A stretch of 64,000 bases of DNA from Maribacter antarcticus DSM 21422 (GCF_000621125.1 NZ_JHZC01000011.1:1-64000); one strand, 5' to 3'. Positions 8,581 through 19,600 are shown, counted from the stretch's first letter. A program made the numbers and translations. Notes: generated by a model from the sequence alone, not told the origin.

Positions 8581-9168
8581 TTACGTTTTTTTTAACGAAA
8601 CAAACTCAAATGCATTCTCCAGAATCTCTTTAAAATGCCCCGTATTTAAACTCCAATTTGCTGTTTTTGCTTGTTTACTTAAAATCCCCACTTGACCATT
8701 TTCTAAATTAAAAATTTTCATTCCTTCAAAACTGTGAATAGCTGGATAGTAAAAATGTAATGTGATTGCCCTTTTGGTTTTAGAGTTATTGCGAAGTTTA
8801 TGGATAATACCATCAGGCTCAGGAGTCAAACCATCCCTCTCGTATCTGTCAATTGAGTATTCTAAGAGTTTATTATTATCAAACTTATAGGAGACATTAT
8901 CCAATTCTCCTTCAAGAACCCAAACGTATCCAAACAAACCTTTATGATGGTGAACAGCACTTTCTACCCCTGCCGGCCAATTTATTAGTATACATTCGAA
9001 TGGGTCAACTGTTAATATATTTCTTCCATAATCACCTATATTTTCTGGCGCATTGATGAATGCATGGTAATTGATACTATCTATATGTATTGCCTTGATA
9101 AATTCACCTAAGGTGTTGAAATTGACGTCAATTTCAAATGACTTGATTTTTTCAATAAGCTCCTTCAT
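8581..9168 (-). CDS. Cysteine-dioxygenase-like cupin protein
   Basis: 195 residues with the cupin pattern of cysteine dioxygenase: Y47-G-R49 (the Y-x-R carboxylate-binding pair), iron ligands H73 and H75 in AVHHHKGLFGYVWVLEGE, third ligand H123 in GIIHKLRN, and Y140/Y141 where the catalytic tyrosine lies. G80 stands where eukaryotic enzymes have the cysteine of the Cys-Tyr cross-link; bacterial enzymes usually have glycine there. These are non-heme iron enzymes oxidising a thiol to a sulfinate. The retained arginine points to a cysteine-type rather than mercaptopropionate-type substrate. Its place between a sugar-lyase-like lipoprotein and a symporter is odd for simple cysteine breakdown. Confidence 0.8.
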   Translation of the reverse strand: MKELIEKIKSFEIDVNFNTLGEFIKAIHIDSINYHAFINAPENIGDYGRNILTVDPFECILINWPAGVESAVHHHKGLFGYVWVLEGELDNVSYKFDNNKLLEYSIDRYERDGLTPEPDGIIHKLRNNSKTKRAITLHFYYPAIHSFEGMKIFNLENGQVGILSKQAKTANWSLNTGHFKEILENAFEFVSLKKT

Positions 9169-9300
9169 ATTTTATGGAAGATTAAATAAATTTAATATTA
9201 TTGCCTGTAAGTTGTTCTTTTACGGCTAGTTGTGTTGTTAAAACTAAGTTAGTAAATAGAAAACGAACAAGAGGGTAAGCCACCATATATACTGGTTGGT

Positions 9301-11949
9301 TTATTCAATATTCTCTTGGTCCATCCAATACAATAAGTAAGGTATGTTGTACGCATGAGTCCATCCAAATACGCGAAGACCTTGATTCGTCTGCCAATTA
9401 GTAAAACGCCCTTTACTTTCTGGAAGGTTTGATATTTTCAAAAGATCCTCACTATATTTTTTTGAATCAGTATATTCTTCTGATAATTTTTGTAATTCAC
9501 CAACCTTTAAAACCTCTGCCCTTGCCAAGGCTTCTTCTAAATATCCTTTTTCACCACTGAATTCATATCCAAGAAGTAAGGGATAAATAGTGGCTAAATA
9601 AGATTCCATTTCATGATTTAATGGCGGCACATCCCTAACCCATCTGGCATGATTTAATAGCGCTTTTCTGACCTTTTCATCATTGAATATTTGTTGATAC
9701 TTATAGAGGCCTTGAGTTACATAGGGTTGACTATAGCCATATCTATCTAATAATAGATTCCCTCCCTGTCTTTCTTGGAATTCTAGCATTAAACTCACCC
9801 TTTCATCTAATTCCTTTTTATACTTCTGTAATTTGGTTGCATCATAAAGTTCCACAAGATTAAGAACGGATAAGTACAATCTACGCCCTCTTAAATCGTG
9901 TTCGCCCCATATTCTGTTAAGGTATGTATCTCCCGTCATTTTGGCAACTTCCAAAGCCCTATGATCAGCAGAAAGATAATAAGATGCAATCCAACCCTGA
10001 ATCCAAACATGCGCGCTTAATAAGGCATACCAATGTTCGTTTGCGTGCCTTCTCCCAATCCCTAAATAAGGGGTTGATTCTGGTTCGTTCTCATAATTCC
10101 AAAAATCAATAGCATCATTATTCGCACCATAATATGTCCGCTTTTTAGGCCAATGAATGTTATCTACATCCATTGTATGTCTACTCATTGCTTGAGCCAT
10201 ATTAAAATATTTTGCATCTCCAGTACGCATAAAATTCGTCCAAAGCATAAAATCAACCGTGGGTTCATTATTGGTCCACTGTACCCAACGATCATTAAAG
10301 AAATAACTCTTCCCATCCCCATAATTGAACATACCGTACCAAGGTTCATGCTTTTGATTGTAGCCCCACCATTGATATCTATACTGCAAAGCATTCTCAA
10401 ACTTTGGGAATTTGGTTGACGCGGGCGCCATGTTACCATAAACTTTAGAACCCGTATACCATTCAGGTGCAGCATGGGCTACCGGACTGTCAAGAACATA
10501 GTCCATTTTCTGACCCACTTCTTTTGTATCTATATTGTCATGGAAATAATATATAAATTCCGTGGTCTTGGTGATGCCTTGAGCAAAATTTGCAAGCATT
10601 CCACCATCTTGTTCGGTATTGTGCCTTTCAAAGCTCATAGGACCATTTTCTAATGGCCATATACTGCCTGTAAGTATTCCAGATATTGGATCAATTTCAA
10701 TACCCTTTGGATATTCCTTTAAAAAATTCTTTATTCCAACTCCTACACCTCTTTTCCCGTCAGCAATATTTACCCATCCTTTTGCTCTTTCAGATATCGC
10801 CACATTAGTCTCCCCTTTAGAAACTGTAGCTTCGAATACGAGTTCACTATTTAACTCCTTGTTATCTTCTTTTTTAAATCCGTTACGGTAAGCACTTCTT
10901 AAGCTTGTACTTTTCCTTCTTGCAGGGCCTTTTTGTAAAAGTTTAACGGCTTGTTCCTCGTTCAAAGAGACTTCCTGCAAAATAGTTTTAGCTTGGTCAT
11001 CTTGCCAGCTTCCTTCATTTATTGGAATAGATACGTTTGCGTTTTCGTCAAGATGGTACTTAAGTTGAATTCCACTAGCTGCTATTTGGTCATTTGGCTG
11101 CGTCCATCCTAGGTCCTCCTCGGTATCTTCAGGCAAAATGCTTTTATTCTGGGTGGCTATAGAGTGATGTTCCCCTTCCTGTATCTTATGTTTATCCGGC
11201 ACCCCAGTATAGGTCAATGTATGCAATACTTTGATATAACTTTTACCGGCATAAGCATGCAGCAACATGGTAAATGGTGATAGATTATTATCTGGCCTGT
11301 TATACCTATAAGTCCCCTCTATTCTAAAAATATTATGCATAGGCCCTGAACCCTTTTCCCTAAAAACTTCGTTGATAACTGCTTTAGAAGCATCTATCCC
11401 CGCATCATCCAAAAGATCTAGAAAAGAACCTCTATTTTCCTCTGGTGAAGAACCAATAAGTTCACGCTCTTCAAATGCCCCATTTTTGTCAGAATCTAAA
11501 TAAACTTCATCTAGAAAACCATTACCCATTTTATGAATAGAGAAGGAAAGTGGTCCCGTATTAACATCTATACCTCCTTCAGGTCGCATATTGTTTGTTG
11601 AAACAATTTTTTCTTCAGAACGTATTGGTACAATTGAATCCCCATATTCTAGCACATAATCCGATGCCTCTTCCGAAAAGAAGAAAACCCACACCCATTT
11701 TATACTATCATCTACTGGACCCCAGTTTGCTACCTCAGTTGTCTGACAAGGAATCTCAATGCCTTCAGAAGTTAGTAAACGTATATGGTCAGGTGAATAG
11801 AGTTCTCCCTTTGGAAATGGTATCCCAAGCGTAACTGGCGCTCCCAAGGTATTATTTTCAATGGTGATTTTTACTTGTTTACCAGATTCTTTAGTTTCAC
11901 ATGATGTTACTAAAAAACATGCGATAAGTATTGTTATAATTCTTCTCAT
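9301..11949 (-). CDS. Lipoprotein of the YetA/exo-rhamnogalacturonan-lyase type
   Basis: 882 residues with a lipoprotein signal ending VTSC (C17). The N-terminal region has the RIFT-barrel-like pattern I associate with PcRGLX/YetA proteins (NTLGAPVTLGIPFPKGEL, then GPVDDSIKWVWVFF), followed by a beta-sandwich-like middle and a helical C-terminus with repeated W/Y-rich segments (KHEPWYGMFNYGDGKSY, RRHANEHWYALLSAHVW) fitting an alpha/alpha toroid. PcRGLX is a PL26 exo-rhamnogalacturonan lyase, so a lyase or hydrolase acting on acidic oligosaccharides at the cell surface or in the periplasm is likely. Catalytic residues were not identified. It follows the ROK gene by 15 bases, within one operon. 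The family is from memory of domain order; substrate unknown. Confidence 0.65.
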   Translation of the reverse strand: MRRIITILIACFLVTSCETKESGKQVKITIENNTLGAPVTLGIPFPKGELYSPDHIRLLTSEGIEIPCQTTEVANWGPVDDSIKWVWVFFFSEEASDYVLEYGDSIVPIRSEEKIVSTNNMRPEGGIDVNTGPLSFSIHKMGNGFLDEVYLDSDKNGAFEERELIGSSPEENRGSFLDLLDDAGIDASKAVINEVFREKGSGPMHNIFRIEGTYRYNRPDNNLSPFTMLLHAYAGKSYIKVLHTLTYTGVPDKHKIQEGEHHSIATQNKSILPEDTEEDLGWTQPNDQIAASGIQLKYHLDENANVSIPINEGSWQDDQAKTILQEVSLNEEQAVKLLQKGPARRKSTSLRSAYRNGFKKEDNKELNSELVFEATVSKGETNVAISERAKGWVNIADGKRGVGVGIKNFLKEYPKGIEIDPISGILTGSIWPLENGPMSFERHNTEQDGGMLANFAQGITKTTEFIYYFHDNIDTKEVGQKMDYVLDSPVAHAAPEWYTGSKVYGNMAPASTKFPKFENALQYRYQWWGYNQKHEPWYGMFNYGDGKSYFFNDRWVQWTNNEPTVDFMLWTNFMRTGDAKYFNMAQAMSRHTMDVDNIHWPKKRTYYGANNDAIDFWNYENEPESTPYLGIGRRHANEHWYALLSAHVWIQGWIASYYLSADHRALEVAKMTGDTYLNRIWGEHDLRGRRLYLSVLNLVELYDATKLQKYKKELDERVSLMLEFQERQGGNLLLDRYGYSQPYVTQGLYKYQQIFNDEKVRKALLNHARWVRDVPPLNHEMESYLATIYPLLLGYEFSGEKGYLEEALARAEVLKVGELQKLSEEYTDSKKYSEDLLKISNLPESKGRFTNWQTNQGLRVFGWTHAYNIPYLLYWMDQENIE

Positions 11950-11964
11950 TTTTATAAAAATTCT

Positions 11965-12810
11965 TTAGAGACAAAGTGCAGCAGCCCCCAGTATCGGAGA
12001 ATCTGCCAAATCAGATTTTTCTATTTTTAAATGTTCTATTTGTTTTTGATAAGCAAACGAATCAAGTGATTCTTTTATAGCTTCTTTATAGAAAGGATAT
12101 GCCTTGCTTATGGAGCCTCCGAGAATAATTGCTTCTGGCGCATATAGATATAAAATAGATTTAATGGCCTGCCCTAAATGAAAGCCATATTCGTTAAATG
12201 CTTTTAAGGCAATTGAATCATCTTCAAGCGCTTTTTTAAATAGGCTCTTTGCGGATTGTCCATGTGTTTTATCAAAGAAAAAGCTACCCGCATAATGCTC
12301 CATAATGCCGTCTTTATAAGGAAGCATACCTACTTCCCCAGCGCCGCACAAAACACCGTTATACAACTTATGATCTATGATAATACCCATGCCGAGTCCG
12401 GTACCTAAGGAAAGGGCCACACAATTAGCGTACTCTTTTGCCTTACCAAAGTGCTTTTCACCCAATGCAAAACAATTGGCATCATTATTTATGTATACCG
12501 GAACCTGATAGTTCTGCTCAACCATTTCTTTTAGCGGAACGTTTTTCCATGCAGGTATATTCTGCACATCATAAACAACACCTGTTTCTGGATTAACCAC
12601 GGCCGGAACTCCTATTCCTATAGCTTCAACCGAATCTGTCATTATTTCATCTATGGTTTGAAAAAGTTTTGCCAGTATGACTTTTTCGGAATTATCACGT
12701 GCTACTTCAACCAAATAACTTTGAAGTATCTCGTTGCCAAATATCCGTCCAGTTTTGATATTAGTACCACCAATATCAACACCTATAACCTGCGGTTTCC
12801 CTAGATTCAT
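11965..12810 (-). CDS. ROK-family sugar kinase
   Basis: 281 residues. N-terminal phosphate loop GVDIGGTNIKTG (10-21), GIGVPAVVNPETG, the catalytic aspartate in INNDANCFALGE, and the ATP-binding LSLGTGLGMGIII. ROK kinases phosphorylate hexoses or N-acetylhexosamines. The usual cysteine/histidine zinc motif (CxCGxxGC) is missing: after GAGEVGMLPYKDG the chain goes to IMEHYAGSFFF. Many Bacteroidota ROK proteins share this loss. Its start overlaps the end of the FHS permease by four bases, so import and phosphorylation of one sugar are coupled. A PIG-L deacetylase two genes upstream makes an amino sugar a reasonable substrate, but that is inference. Confidence 0.88.
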   Translation of the reverse strand: MNLGKPQVIGVDIGGTNIKTGRIFGNEILQSYLVEVARDNSEKVILAKLFQTIDEIMTDSVEAIGIGVPAVVNPETGVVYDVQNIPAWKNVPLKEMVEQNYQVPVYINNDANCFALGEKHFGKAKEYANCVALSLGTGLGMGIIIDHKLYNGVLCGAGEVGMLPYKDGIMEHYAGSFFFDKTHGQSAKSLFKKALEDDSIALKAFNEYGFHLGQAIKSILYLYAPEAIILGGSISKAYPFYKEAIKESLDSFAYQKQIEHLKIEKSDLADSPILGAAALCL

Positions 12811-14069
12811 ACGTCTTTCGATAAACTAAAAGTCTTATTAGTGACCAATGGTTTGGCCCAAAAACCTATGGTTAGTATAAAAATCAAGGGTATAATAAGA
12901 AAAAACATTCCAGCTTTAAGCGTCATCATCTCACCTAAACCTCCAACGATAAATGGTATTATAGCCCCACCAGCAATTCCAGTGCATAAAATACCCGATA
13001 ATGAACCGTGGTGCTCTTTGACTGAGTTAAGCGCCAATGAAAAAATAATCGAATACATCACAGAGATAAAAAATCCAACCATTGGAAAACCTATCAGTGC
13101 CACTTTTGAGGAGCCTGTTAATGCTAGTATAAGACTGAGTATGGTAATTACAGTTGCCCAAATGAGTAATCTACGGCTATCCATAAACTTTATCAATACC
13201 AGTCCTAAAAGGCATCCTACCGTCAACATTGCCCAAAAATAAGACACAGTATCTGCGCCCACCGTTTGTGGGTCTAAACCGTGGTATTGAGACAAGAATT
13301 GAGAAATCCAATTACCAACCCCTTGCTCAGTTCCTACATAGCAAAAGATTCCCAGAAAATATAACAAGGTCCATTTGTTCTTTAAGAGATCCCAATAGGA
13401 ACTGCTATCTCCTGCTTTTTCCTCTTCAGTTTTTTCAAACTTTGGATACTTGGTAAAAAAGACGTAAAAAAATAGAAAAAGTGCTATTGCAGCAAACACG
13501 ATATACAGTGATGCCCATGGCAGATTTTCTGGCACATATCCCCTTAGGACATCTCCTAACGTACCACTTGATTCATTTTCTGTATTTACCAAATATTTAT
13601 AGAGGTATGGACTTAAAAAAGATGCCGCACCAAAAACTAACTGCGCCAGTACAGAATTAAAAGCAAAATGTTCCTCTCCACCTGCTACCCGTAGCATTGG
13701 GTTTATGATCACCTGCAAAACGGCCATACAACAACCTAAAGTGAACAGTGTTACACTAAAAGTTCCATAACCAGGGAATAGAGCAAAACCCAAAGAAGCC
13801 AAAGTCATGACAAAGAATGATACAGAGAGTAATACTTTTTCACTATACTTTTCGGTTAGGAACCCTGCCGGTATTGACATAATCCCGTACGCTATAAAGA
13901 ACGTGAACGGTAAAAAGCCAGTGGAAGTAAGGCTTAAATCAAAACTATCCTTAACATCTACAATAATCGAATTAAGTATGTTGGTAATGAAGGATATTAC
14001 GAAAAATACCAGCATTACCAATCCAATAATATGGTAATACCTTTTTGCAGTAGGCTTACTATTTTCCAT
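12807..14069 (-). CDS. FHS-family sugar/proton symporter (MFS)
   Basis: 420 residues with about 12 membrane segments in two halves joined by a charged loop (KYPKFEKTEEEKAGD). The opening FVISFITNILNSIIVDVKDSF and GFLPFTFFIAYGIMSIPAG, with CCMAVLQVIINPML in segment four, match the fucose/glucose-galactose (FHS) branch of MFS, which imports monosaccharides with protons across the inner membrane. It overlaps the ROK kinase by four bases and follows the PIG-L gene by 61 bases. It should import the monosaccharide released by the locus; which sugar is not visible. Confidence 0.85.
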   Translation of the reverse strand: MENSKPTAKRYYHIIGLVMLVFFVISFITNILNSIIVDVKDSFDLSLTSTGFLPFTFFIAYGIMSIPAGFLTEKYSEKVLLSVSFFVMTLASLGFALFPGYGTFSVTLFTLGCCMAVLQVIINPMLRVAGGEEHFAFNSVLAQLVFGAASFLSPYLYKYLVNTENESSGTLGDVLRGYVPENLPWASLYIVFAAIALFLFFYVFFTKYPKFEKTEEEKAGDSSSYWDLLKNKWTLLYFLGIFCYVGTEQGVGNWISQFLSQYHGLDPQTVGADTVSYFWAMLTVGCLLGLVLIKFMDSRRLLIWATVITILSLILALTGSSKVALIGFPMVGFFISVMYSIIFSLALNSVKEHHGSLSGILCTGIAGGAIIPFIVGGLGEMMTLKAGMFFLIIPLIFILTIGFWAKPLVTNKTFSLSKDV

Positions 14070-14130
14070 TATAAGTTTGGTTGGTTATTAAAATTATGAA
14101 TGATATTGGGAAAGGTTGGCGACCCACGAG

Positions 14131-15018
14131 TTACTTACCACCCAACATCGGGAACATTTCTTTGATTTCCTGGTCTGTTGGCTGCTTCCCATATTCGCAA
14201 ATTTCAAAAAACTCAACTTGCTTAACGTTTGAAGTGTTGACATTAGGGTACCATTTTTTAACAGCCTCCAAAGTACCTGCATCTGGTTTTCTGTTCATCC
14301 ATCTTGCCTTTAACCAAGCCAAACGCTCTGTTTTACTTGTTGGAATTGTAGCGGGATCAGTTCCATTGGTCCACGGTAGCCACTCAAACATTTGCGACTC
14401 ATGCGCTGCCAATCCCATTACTTTCGTATCAATAACATCATCAATTATTACCGCAACATCCTTTTGAAAAGGATAAGGTTTTTTAAAGTTATCACTCATA
14501 TAAAGAAAAACAGGGTTCTTTTTAAGCGGCGGGGTATCTGGAGCAACATTGGGCACAATGTTCATGTACGCAGCATCCTGCACAACCGATCCCGCATTCC
14601 GATGATCAGGATGATAATCATTTGGTCTAAGTCCTAATACGATATCCGCATCCCAATTTCGAATTCTTCTTATAACTTCTAATCTTACAGTTAATGTTGG
14701 GAACAATTCACCATCATGATTATCCAAAACCTCATACTCCGCTATACCCAAGGCTTTTGCCGCATCCTTAGCCTCTAGCCTGCGTCTTTTGGCTAATGGA
14801 CCACCTCCCATACTTTGGTGCCCTGCATCACCGTTGGTAAGAGCCAAGAATTTTACATTATGCCCCATTTTAGCAAACAATGCTGCTGTCCCTCCAAACT
14901 TTGAATCACAATCGTCTGGGTGTGCACCAATAGCTAGTATATTCAATACTTTTTTTTCTTGTGCTTGACCCATCGTAAATGCTAAGCACAAGCATATAAT
15001 TAATGTAAATTTCTTCAT
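14131..15018 (-). CDS. Secreted PIG-L family deacetylase
   Basis: 295 residues with a cleavable signal peptide (cut after GQAQ, about residue 20). It has the PIG-L/LmbE zinc site: AHPDD (H33, D35, D36) and a second HPDH (H136, H139), plus TNGDAG at 61-66. Members remove acetyl from N-acetylglucosamine in lipid anchors, mycothiol or bacillithiol precursors, or oligosaccharides. A secreted form next to SusCD suggests that the imported glycan or its fragments carry N-acetyl groups, handled in the periplasm. It follows SusD after about 190 bases that hold an inverted repeat. The substrate is not known. Confidence 0.85.
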   Translation of the reverse strand: MKKFTLIICLCLAFTMGQAQEKKVLNILAIGAHPDDCDSKFGGTAALFAKMGHNVKFLALTNGDAGHQSMGGGPLAKRRRLEAKDAAKALGIAEYEVLDNHDGELFPTLTVRLEVIRRIRNWDADIVLGLRPNDYHPDHRNAGSVVQDAAYMNIVPNVAPDTPPLKKNPVFLYMSDNFKKPYPFQKDVAVIIDDVIDTKVMGLAAHESQMFEWLPWTNGTDPATIPTSKTERLAWLKARWMNRKPDAGTLEAVKKWYPNVNTSNVKQVEFFEICEYGKQPTDQEIKEMFPMLGGK

Positions 15019-15113
15019 AACGTTATTCTATTAAATTAAAATTTCTCAGGTATTAGTATAGCATCTTTTCAAAGCGTTGAAAGCACAGTTAATCGAGTAC
15101 TATTATTTGAGAA

Positions 15114-15155
15114 GAACCCATAGCACTATAAAAAGGAAATTCATAGTATGGGTTC
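15114..15155 (-). terminator. Inverted repeat between SusD and PIG-L genes
   Basis: GAACCCATA (15114-15122) pairs with TATGGGTTC (15147-15155), with an inner ACTAT/ATAGT extension, forming a long hairpin about 50 bases after the SusD stop. No strong T-run follows on the minus strand, so it may be a partial terminator or an RNA-stabilising hairpin that keeps SusCD expression above that of the downstream enzymes. Confidence 0.5.
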
Positions 15156-15204
15156 ACTCAAACAAACTCAAATAATTAAGCCATTTCATTGCTATTGATG
15201 GTCA

Positions 15205-16587
15205 TTAATTTTGGATAAAATTTGGATTGATGTCTATTTCCCGCTGCGGTATAAAGAATACGTTTCTTATATCCCCTGCATTAATAACATCGGACTCCGA
15301 TTCTATTAATTTGTCAGTTACAACTCCAAACCTTTTAAGGTCTGGCCAACGATGATTTTCAAATGCAAGTTCCACTTGCCGTTCTTTAAGTAATTTGTCT
15401 TGAAAAGAACCTGGCGTCGTAGCATCTATAGCATCCAGCCCAGCCCTAGTCCTAACTTCGTTTATCAAGTCATAGCTTTCCGGTGATTCTCCTAGAGCTT
15501 CCGCAAGCATTAATAGCACATCTGCGTATCTAAAAACCACAAAATTGTTATCTGAATCATTTTCTTGCGGTGGATTACTTTCATATTTCCTTACATAATT
15601 CTGTTCTATAACCTCTTCATTAACATTAATCCAAGAAGTGCCCATAGAAGGCTCAAAACGTAAGTCCCCTTCCTCAAAAGCGTTTACAAGCACATCAGTT
15701 GGTCTATTTCTTCCAAATCCCTGCCCAGTCTGCAAATCACCACTTGGGGAAAACTCGTTTGTTAAAAGACTTCCTTGACCTATACCACCACTTATAAACT
15801 GCACCTCAAATATGGCCTCAACGTTATTCTCATTACCTGTACCCCATAAATCGGCATAATTTGTTACTAATTCATAGTTGTAATTATTGATAACTCGTCG
15901 TAAAGTAGTTTCAGCCTCAGCAGTATTCCCAAGGGTCAACTGAACTTTTGCTAGTAACGTAGCCGCTGCTCCTTTACTGGCCCTAATTGTATTACTTGAA
16001 GATAGATTGCCTTCAGCAACCGCTAAATCCGATGCCAATTGGTTATAAACAGTAGTCGCATCTACTTGGGTAAGATCATCACCAGGAGCAAATGGAGTTA
16101 ATTGTAATGGAATATTACCAAAGGCAACTGCCAAATGATAGTACATTAACGATCTAAGAAAAATTGCCTCGCCTATGATACTGTTTTTGACAGCTTCTTC
16201 TATGTCAACGACATTGTCTATCCTTTCAAGAATAACATTACAGTTTGCAATTACCCGATATGATCCGCTCCAGGCAGCATCCACCTGTTCGTTTAATGGA
16301 TCTTCGGTAAATTGATTAATTTCTGTATATTGTCTAGCCAAACCCGTTGCATCTGGGCCTTGATCCGTGTTATCTGAACGCATTTCAAACAAAGCCCAAT
16401 AGGCTCTATTATACACACCTGCATCCTGCAGTCCTGCATAACTTGCATTTATAGCAGCTCCAAAATCATCTGCAGTATTATAAAAATCAGCCTCATTCCT
16501 ATTGGAGATTGGTGCTAAGTCCGTAAAATCCTCACTGCATGCTGATGTTACGCATGTCATTAAGAATACTATGATTATTTTTTTCAT
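15205..16587 (-). CDS. SusD/RagB-like surface glycan-binding lipoprotein
   Basis: 460 residues, lipoprotein signal with C17 in CVTSACSED. Typical SusD pattern: N-terminal FYNTADDFGAAINASYAGLQD, tetratricopeptide-like middle (EAIFLRSLMYYHLAVAFG), and the C-terminal RYADVLLMLAEALGE, then VELAFENHRWPDLKRFG. SusD proteins cap the SusC barrel and catch glycans outside the cell. It starts 17 bases after the SusC gene. Its ligand would be the glycan processed by the downstream deacetylase and lyase-like protein. Confidence 0.93.
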   Translation of the reverse strand: MKKIIIVFLMTCVTSACSEDFTDLAPISNRNEADFYNTADDFGAAINASYAGLQDAGVYNRAYWALFEMRSDNTDQGPDATGLARQYTEINQFTEDPLNEQVDAAWSGSYRVIANCNVILERIDNVVDIEEAVKNSIIGEAIFLRSLMYYHLAVAFGNIPLQLTPFAPGDDLTQVDATTVYNQLASDLAVAEGNLSSSNTIRASKGAAATLLAKVQLTLGNTAEAETTLRRVINNYNYELVTNYADLWGTGNENNVEAIFEVQFISGGIGQGSLLTNEFSPSGDLQTGQGFGRNRPTDVLVNAFEEGDLRFEPSMGTSWINVNEEVIEQNYVRKYESNPPQENDSDNNFVVFRYADVLLMLAEALGESPESYDLINEVRTRAGLDAIDATTPGSFQDKLLKERQVELAFENHRWPDLKRFGVVTDKLIESESDVINAGDIRNVFFIPQREIDINPNFIQN

Positions 16588-16603
16588 CTTTTACAGTTTT
16601 AAA

Positions 16604-19600
16604 TTAAAAAGTTAGATTTACTCCCATGGTAAAAGACCTTGTTAGTGGATATGCTCCATAATCTTCTCCAGGAGTCAAGCTATTATTGGATATATTACTC
16701 ACCTCTGGGTTATACCCTAAATAATCGGTGAATGTAACAAGGTTAGTTCCAGTAATATAAAATCTTAGTCTATCGATACCACTATTACCAAATAATTTCT
16801 TAGCTGGCACTGAGTATCCTAACGTGACATTTCTTAGACGAATAAAAGATCCGTCTTCTACTTGATAAGAAGAGGGTCTGTTGTTGTTCCCATGATTACC
16901 GGTCTCCCTATCAGCTCTTGGCACTATTCCATTTCCGGGCTCAGCAGCTGAACGCCATCTTTGATTTAGTATGCCGTAAGCATTGAAATTTGCTTCTCCA
17001 TTTTTCATGTGGCGTGATGTCAGGTTTAAAATCTCGTTTCCTTCAACCCCTTGAATCAAAAAGCTAAAATCAACGTTTTTATACCTGAATCTATTATTAA
17101 TACCCCATGTAAAATCAGGAAAATAACTTCCTGTAACCGTTCTATCATCTGGAGTTATTTGACCATCGCCATCAACATCCTTGAATCTAAAGTCACCTGG
17201 TGCTGCATTTGGAGCTTGTGTATCTGCAGGTGCATCGTCAATCTCAGCTTGAGTTTGATATATACCATCTACCACATAACCATAATAACTGCCTATGGGG
17301 TCTCCAACCCTAGTTACGTGCCTAACACCAGCACTACCTGCCGAAAATATAGGTTCATTGCTTTCATTAAGAGATAGTACTTCATTTTTATTTGTAGAAA
17401 AATTTAAGTTGGTCTCCCATGAAAATTCTCCAACAAAATTCTTAGTACTTAGTGCTAATTCAAATCCACTATTCTCTACTTCTCCCAAATTCTGTAACGT
17501 TGTCTGGAAACCTGAAACTGAAGAGATACTTACATTCAATAACAAATCGGACGTTTTAGTGGTATAATAATCCGCCAATAAAAAGACCCTGTTTTTGTAA
17601 AGACCTAACTCCAGACCTATATTAATTTGTTGCGATTTCTCCCAAGTTAATTCTGGGTTGGGAATGGTACTTTGTATCAATCCATTCACCTCGTTTCCAG
17701 CAAGGTTATAATTATCAGGGGAAAGCAGGCCAATTGCTCCATAATTAGGGATTTCAAAATTCCCTGTTTCACCCCAACTAGCTCTAAGTTTCAATTCTGA
17801 AATAGCCTCAACCGATTGCAAAAAGCTCTCTTCATTTAAACGCCATCCCGCAGAAACTGATGGGAAGTATCCTGTTTGATTATCGGCTCCAAACCGTGAA
17901 GAACGATCAGAACGAATAGTTCCAGTAAAAAGATATTTGTCTTTAAATGCGTAATTCAATCTAAACAAAGAGGAGGCTAAAGTCCATTGTTCTTGTACTG
18001 AATTACCAGCAAATACTTGCCCTCCACTTATTGTCTTTACCAAGTCATCTGGGAAATTGTCTGCCAAAACTTGCTTTATTGAAATATTGTCCTTTTGGGC
18101 TGTATATCCTAAAACAGCATTTACAAAATGATCATTAAATTCCTTTTCCCAATTCAAGGTATTCTCCCACACCCAATTCACCTCAGTAGAAGAAGTTGCC
18201 TGCGCAAAAGACTCACCTTCAGCAGAATTTCTGTACAATAATGAATTCCCTCTGTACAAATCCTGATTGTATAAATTAATATAGGTACCCCCAAAAGTTT
18301 TAAAGGTTAGCTCAGGTAAAATATCATAGGATAGACCTAGGGATGCTCGGGTTTGAAACTGAAATATTTCATCATCTACCCCTTCAATAATGGCTAGTGG
18401 ATTACTAGCTGTTGTGGTTGCCCCACCCAAAAAGGATTGGTTATTCCGTTGGTTTATAGTGCCATCAGGATTTAAAGGCGCTACGGTTGGCGAATGCACC
18501 AGCCCTGAATAAATAACACCCGGTGGTCTAGCAAAATAGGGTGCAGATGCAGGTACTCTTTGATTTTCAGTGATTGTCGGGGCTACTCTTAAATCTAAAT
18601 TCAGTTTATCCGTTAGCTGAGAATTTAAGTTTAACATCATATTGTAACGCTCAAATTTTGCTTTTTCGACTACACCAGTTTGCTTATAATACCCAACAGA
18701 TGTAAAGAAACTTGTGTTGTTCTTAATTGGCGACGCATATGAAAAATTATAATTGTTTACGATACCCGTCTTAAACATGGTGTCTTGCCAATCCGTATCA
18801 GTACCGTCCCAATCGATGAAGGATTGAGGCATTTCATAGTTGGCATTACCTCTATCGCCTGGTCCAATAGGATCATCAATAGACGCTCCTGGTACCGAGG
18901 ATAGGTAATTATTATTCCGTGCATCTCGGGTAAAATCTATTAGTTCCGGAGCATTCATTAAATCAATTTTATTAGCGACATCCTGCATACTAATAAATGA
19001 GTCAAATGAAAACTTACCCTCGTCAGTCGTTGATCCCTTTTTTGTAGTAATCAACAACACTCCATTTCCTCCTCTAGAACCATATATTGCAGCAGCAGAA
19101 GCATCTTTTAACACTTGGATTGACTCAATATCATTTGGATTTAAAGTTGCAAGTGGATTAACTGGCGGTGGCTGAAAAGCTGATCTTCTCCGGGCCACGC
19201 CTCCGTTAACGCCCACTGATGTAAGGTTTCTAGATATTGGGATTCCATCAATTACAAATAATGGGTCATTCCCAGCGGAAATGGAGCCTGAACCCCTAAT
19301 CCGAATGTTTGGGCTTGCGCCTGGCTCACCAGAAGTTTCTTGAACTTGAACACCAGCAACTTGGCCAATGATAGCAGCCTCTGGACTTAATGACGGAACC
19401 TCAGTAATAGTTTCTGGAGTAATAGAAACTACGGAACCCGTTACTCTTTTTTTAGATAAGGTTCCATAACCAACAACTACGACCTCTTCTAAAGCTGCCG
19501 CATCTTCCTCAAGACTTACAGTAATCGAGGTTTGACCTGAAACTTCAACTTCCTTAGATTTGAATCCCAAATAGGAAACTCGAATTTTAGAAACACCTGT

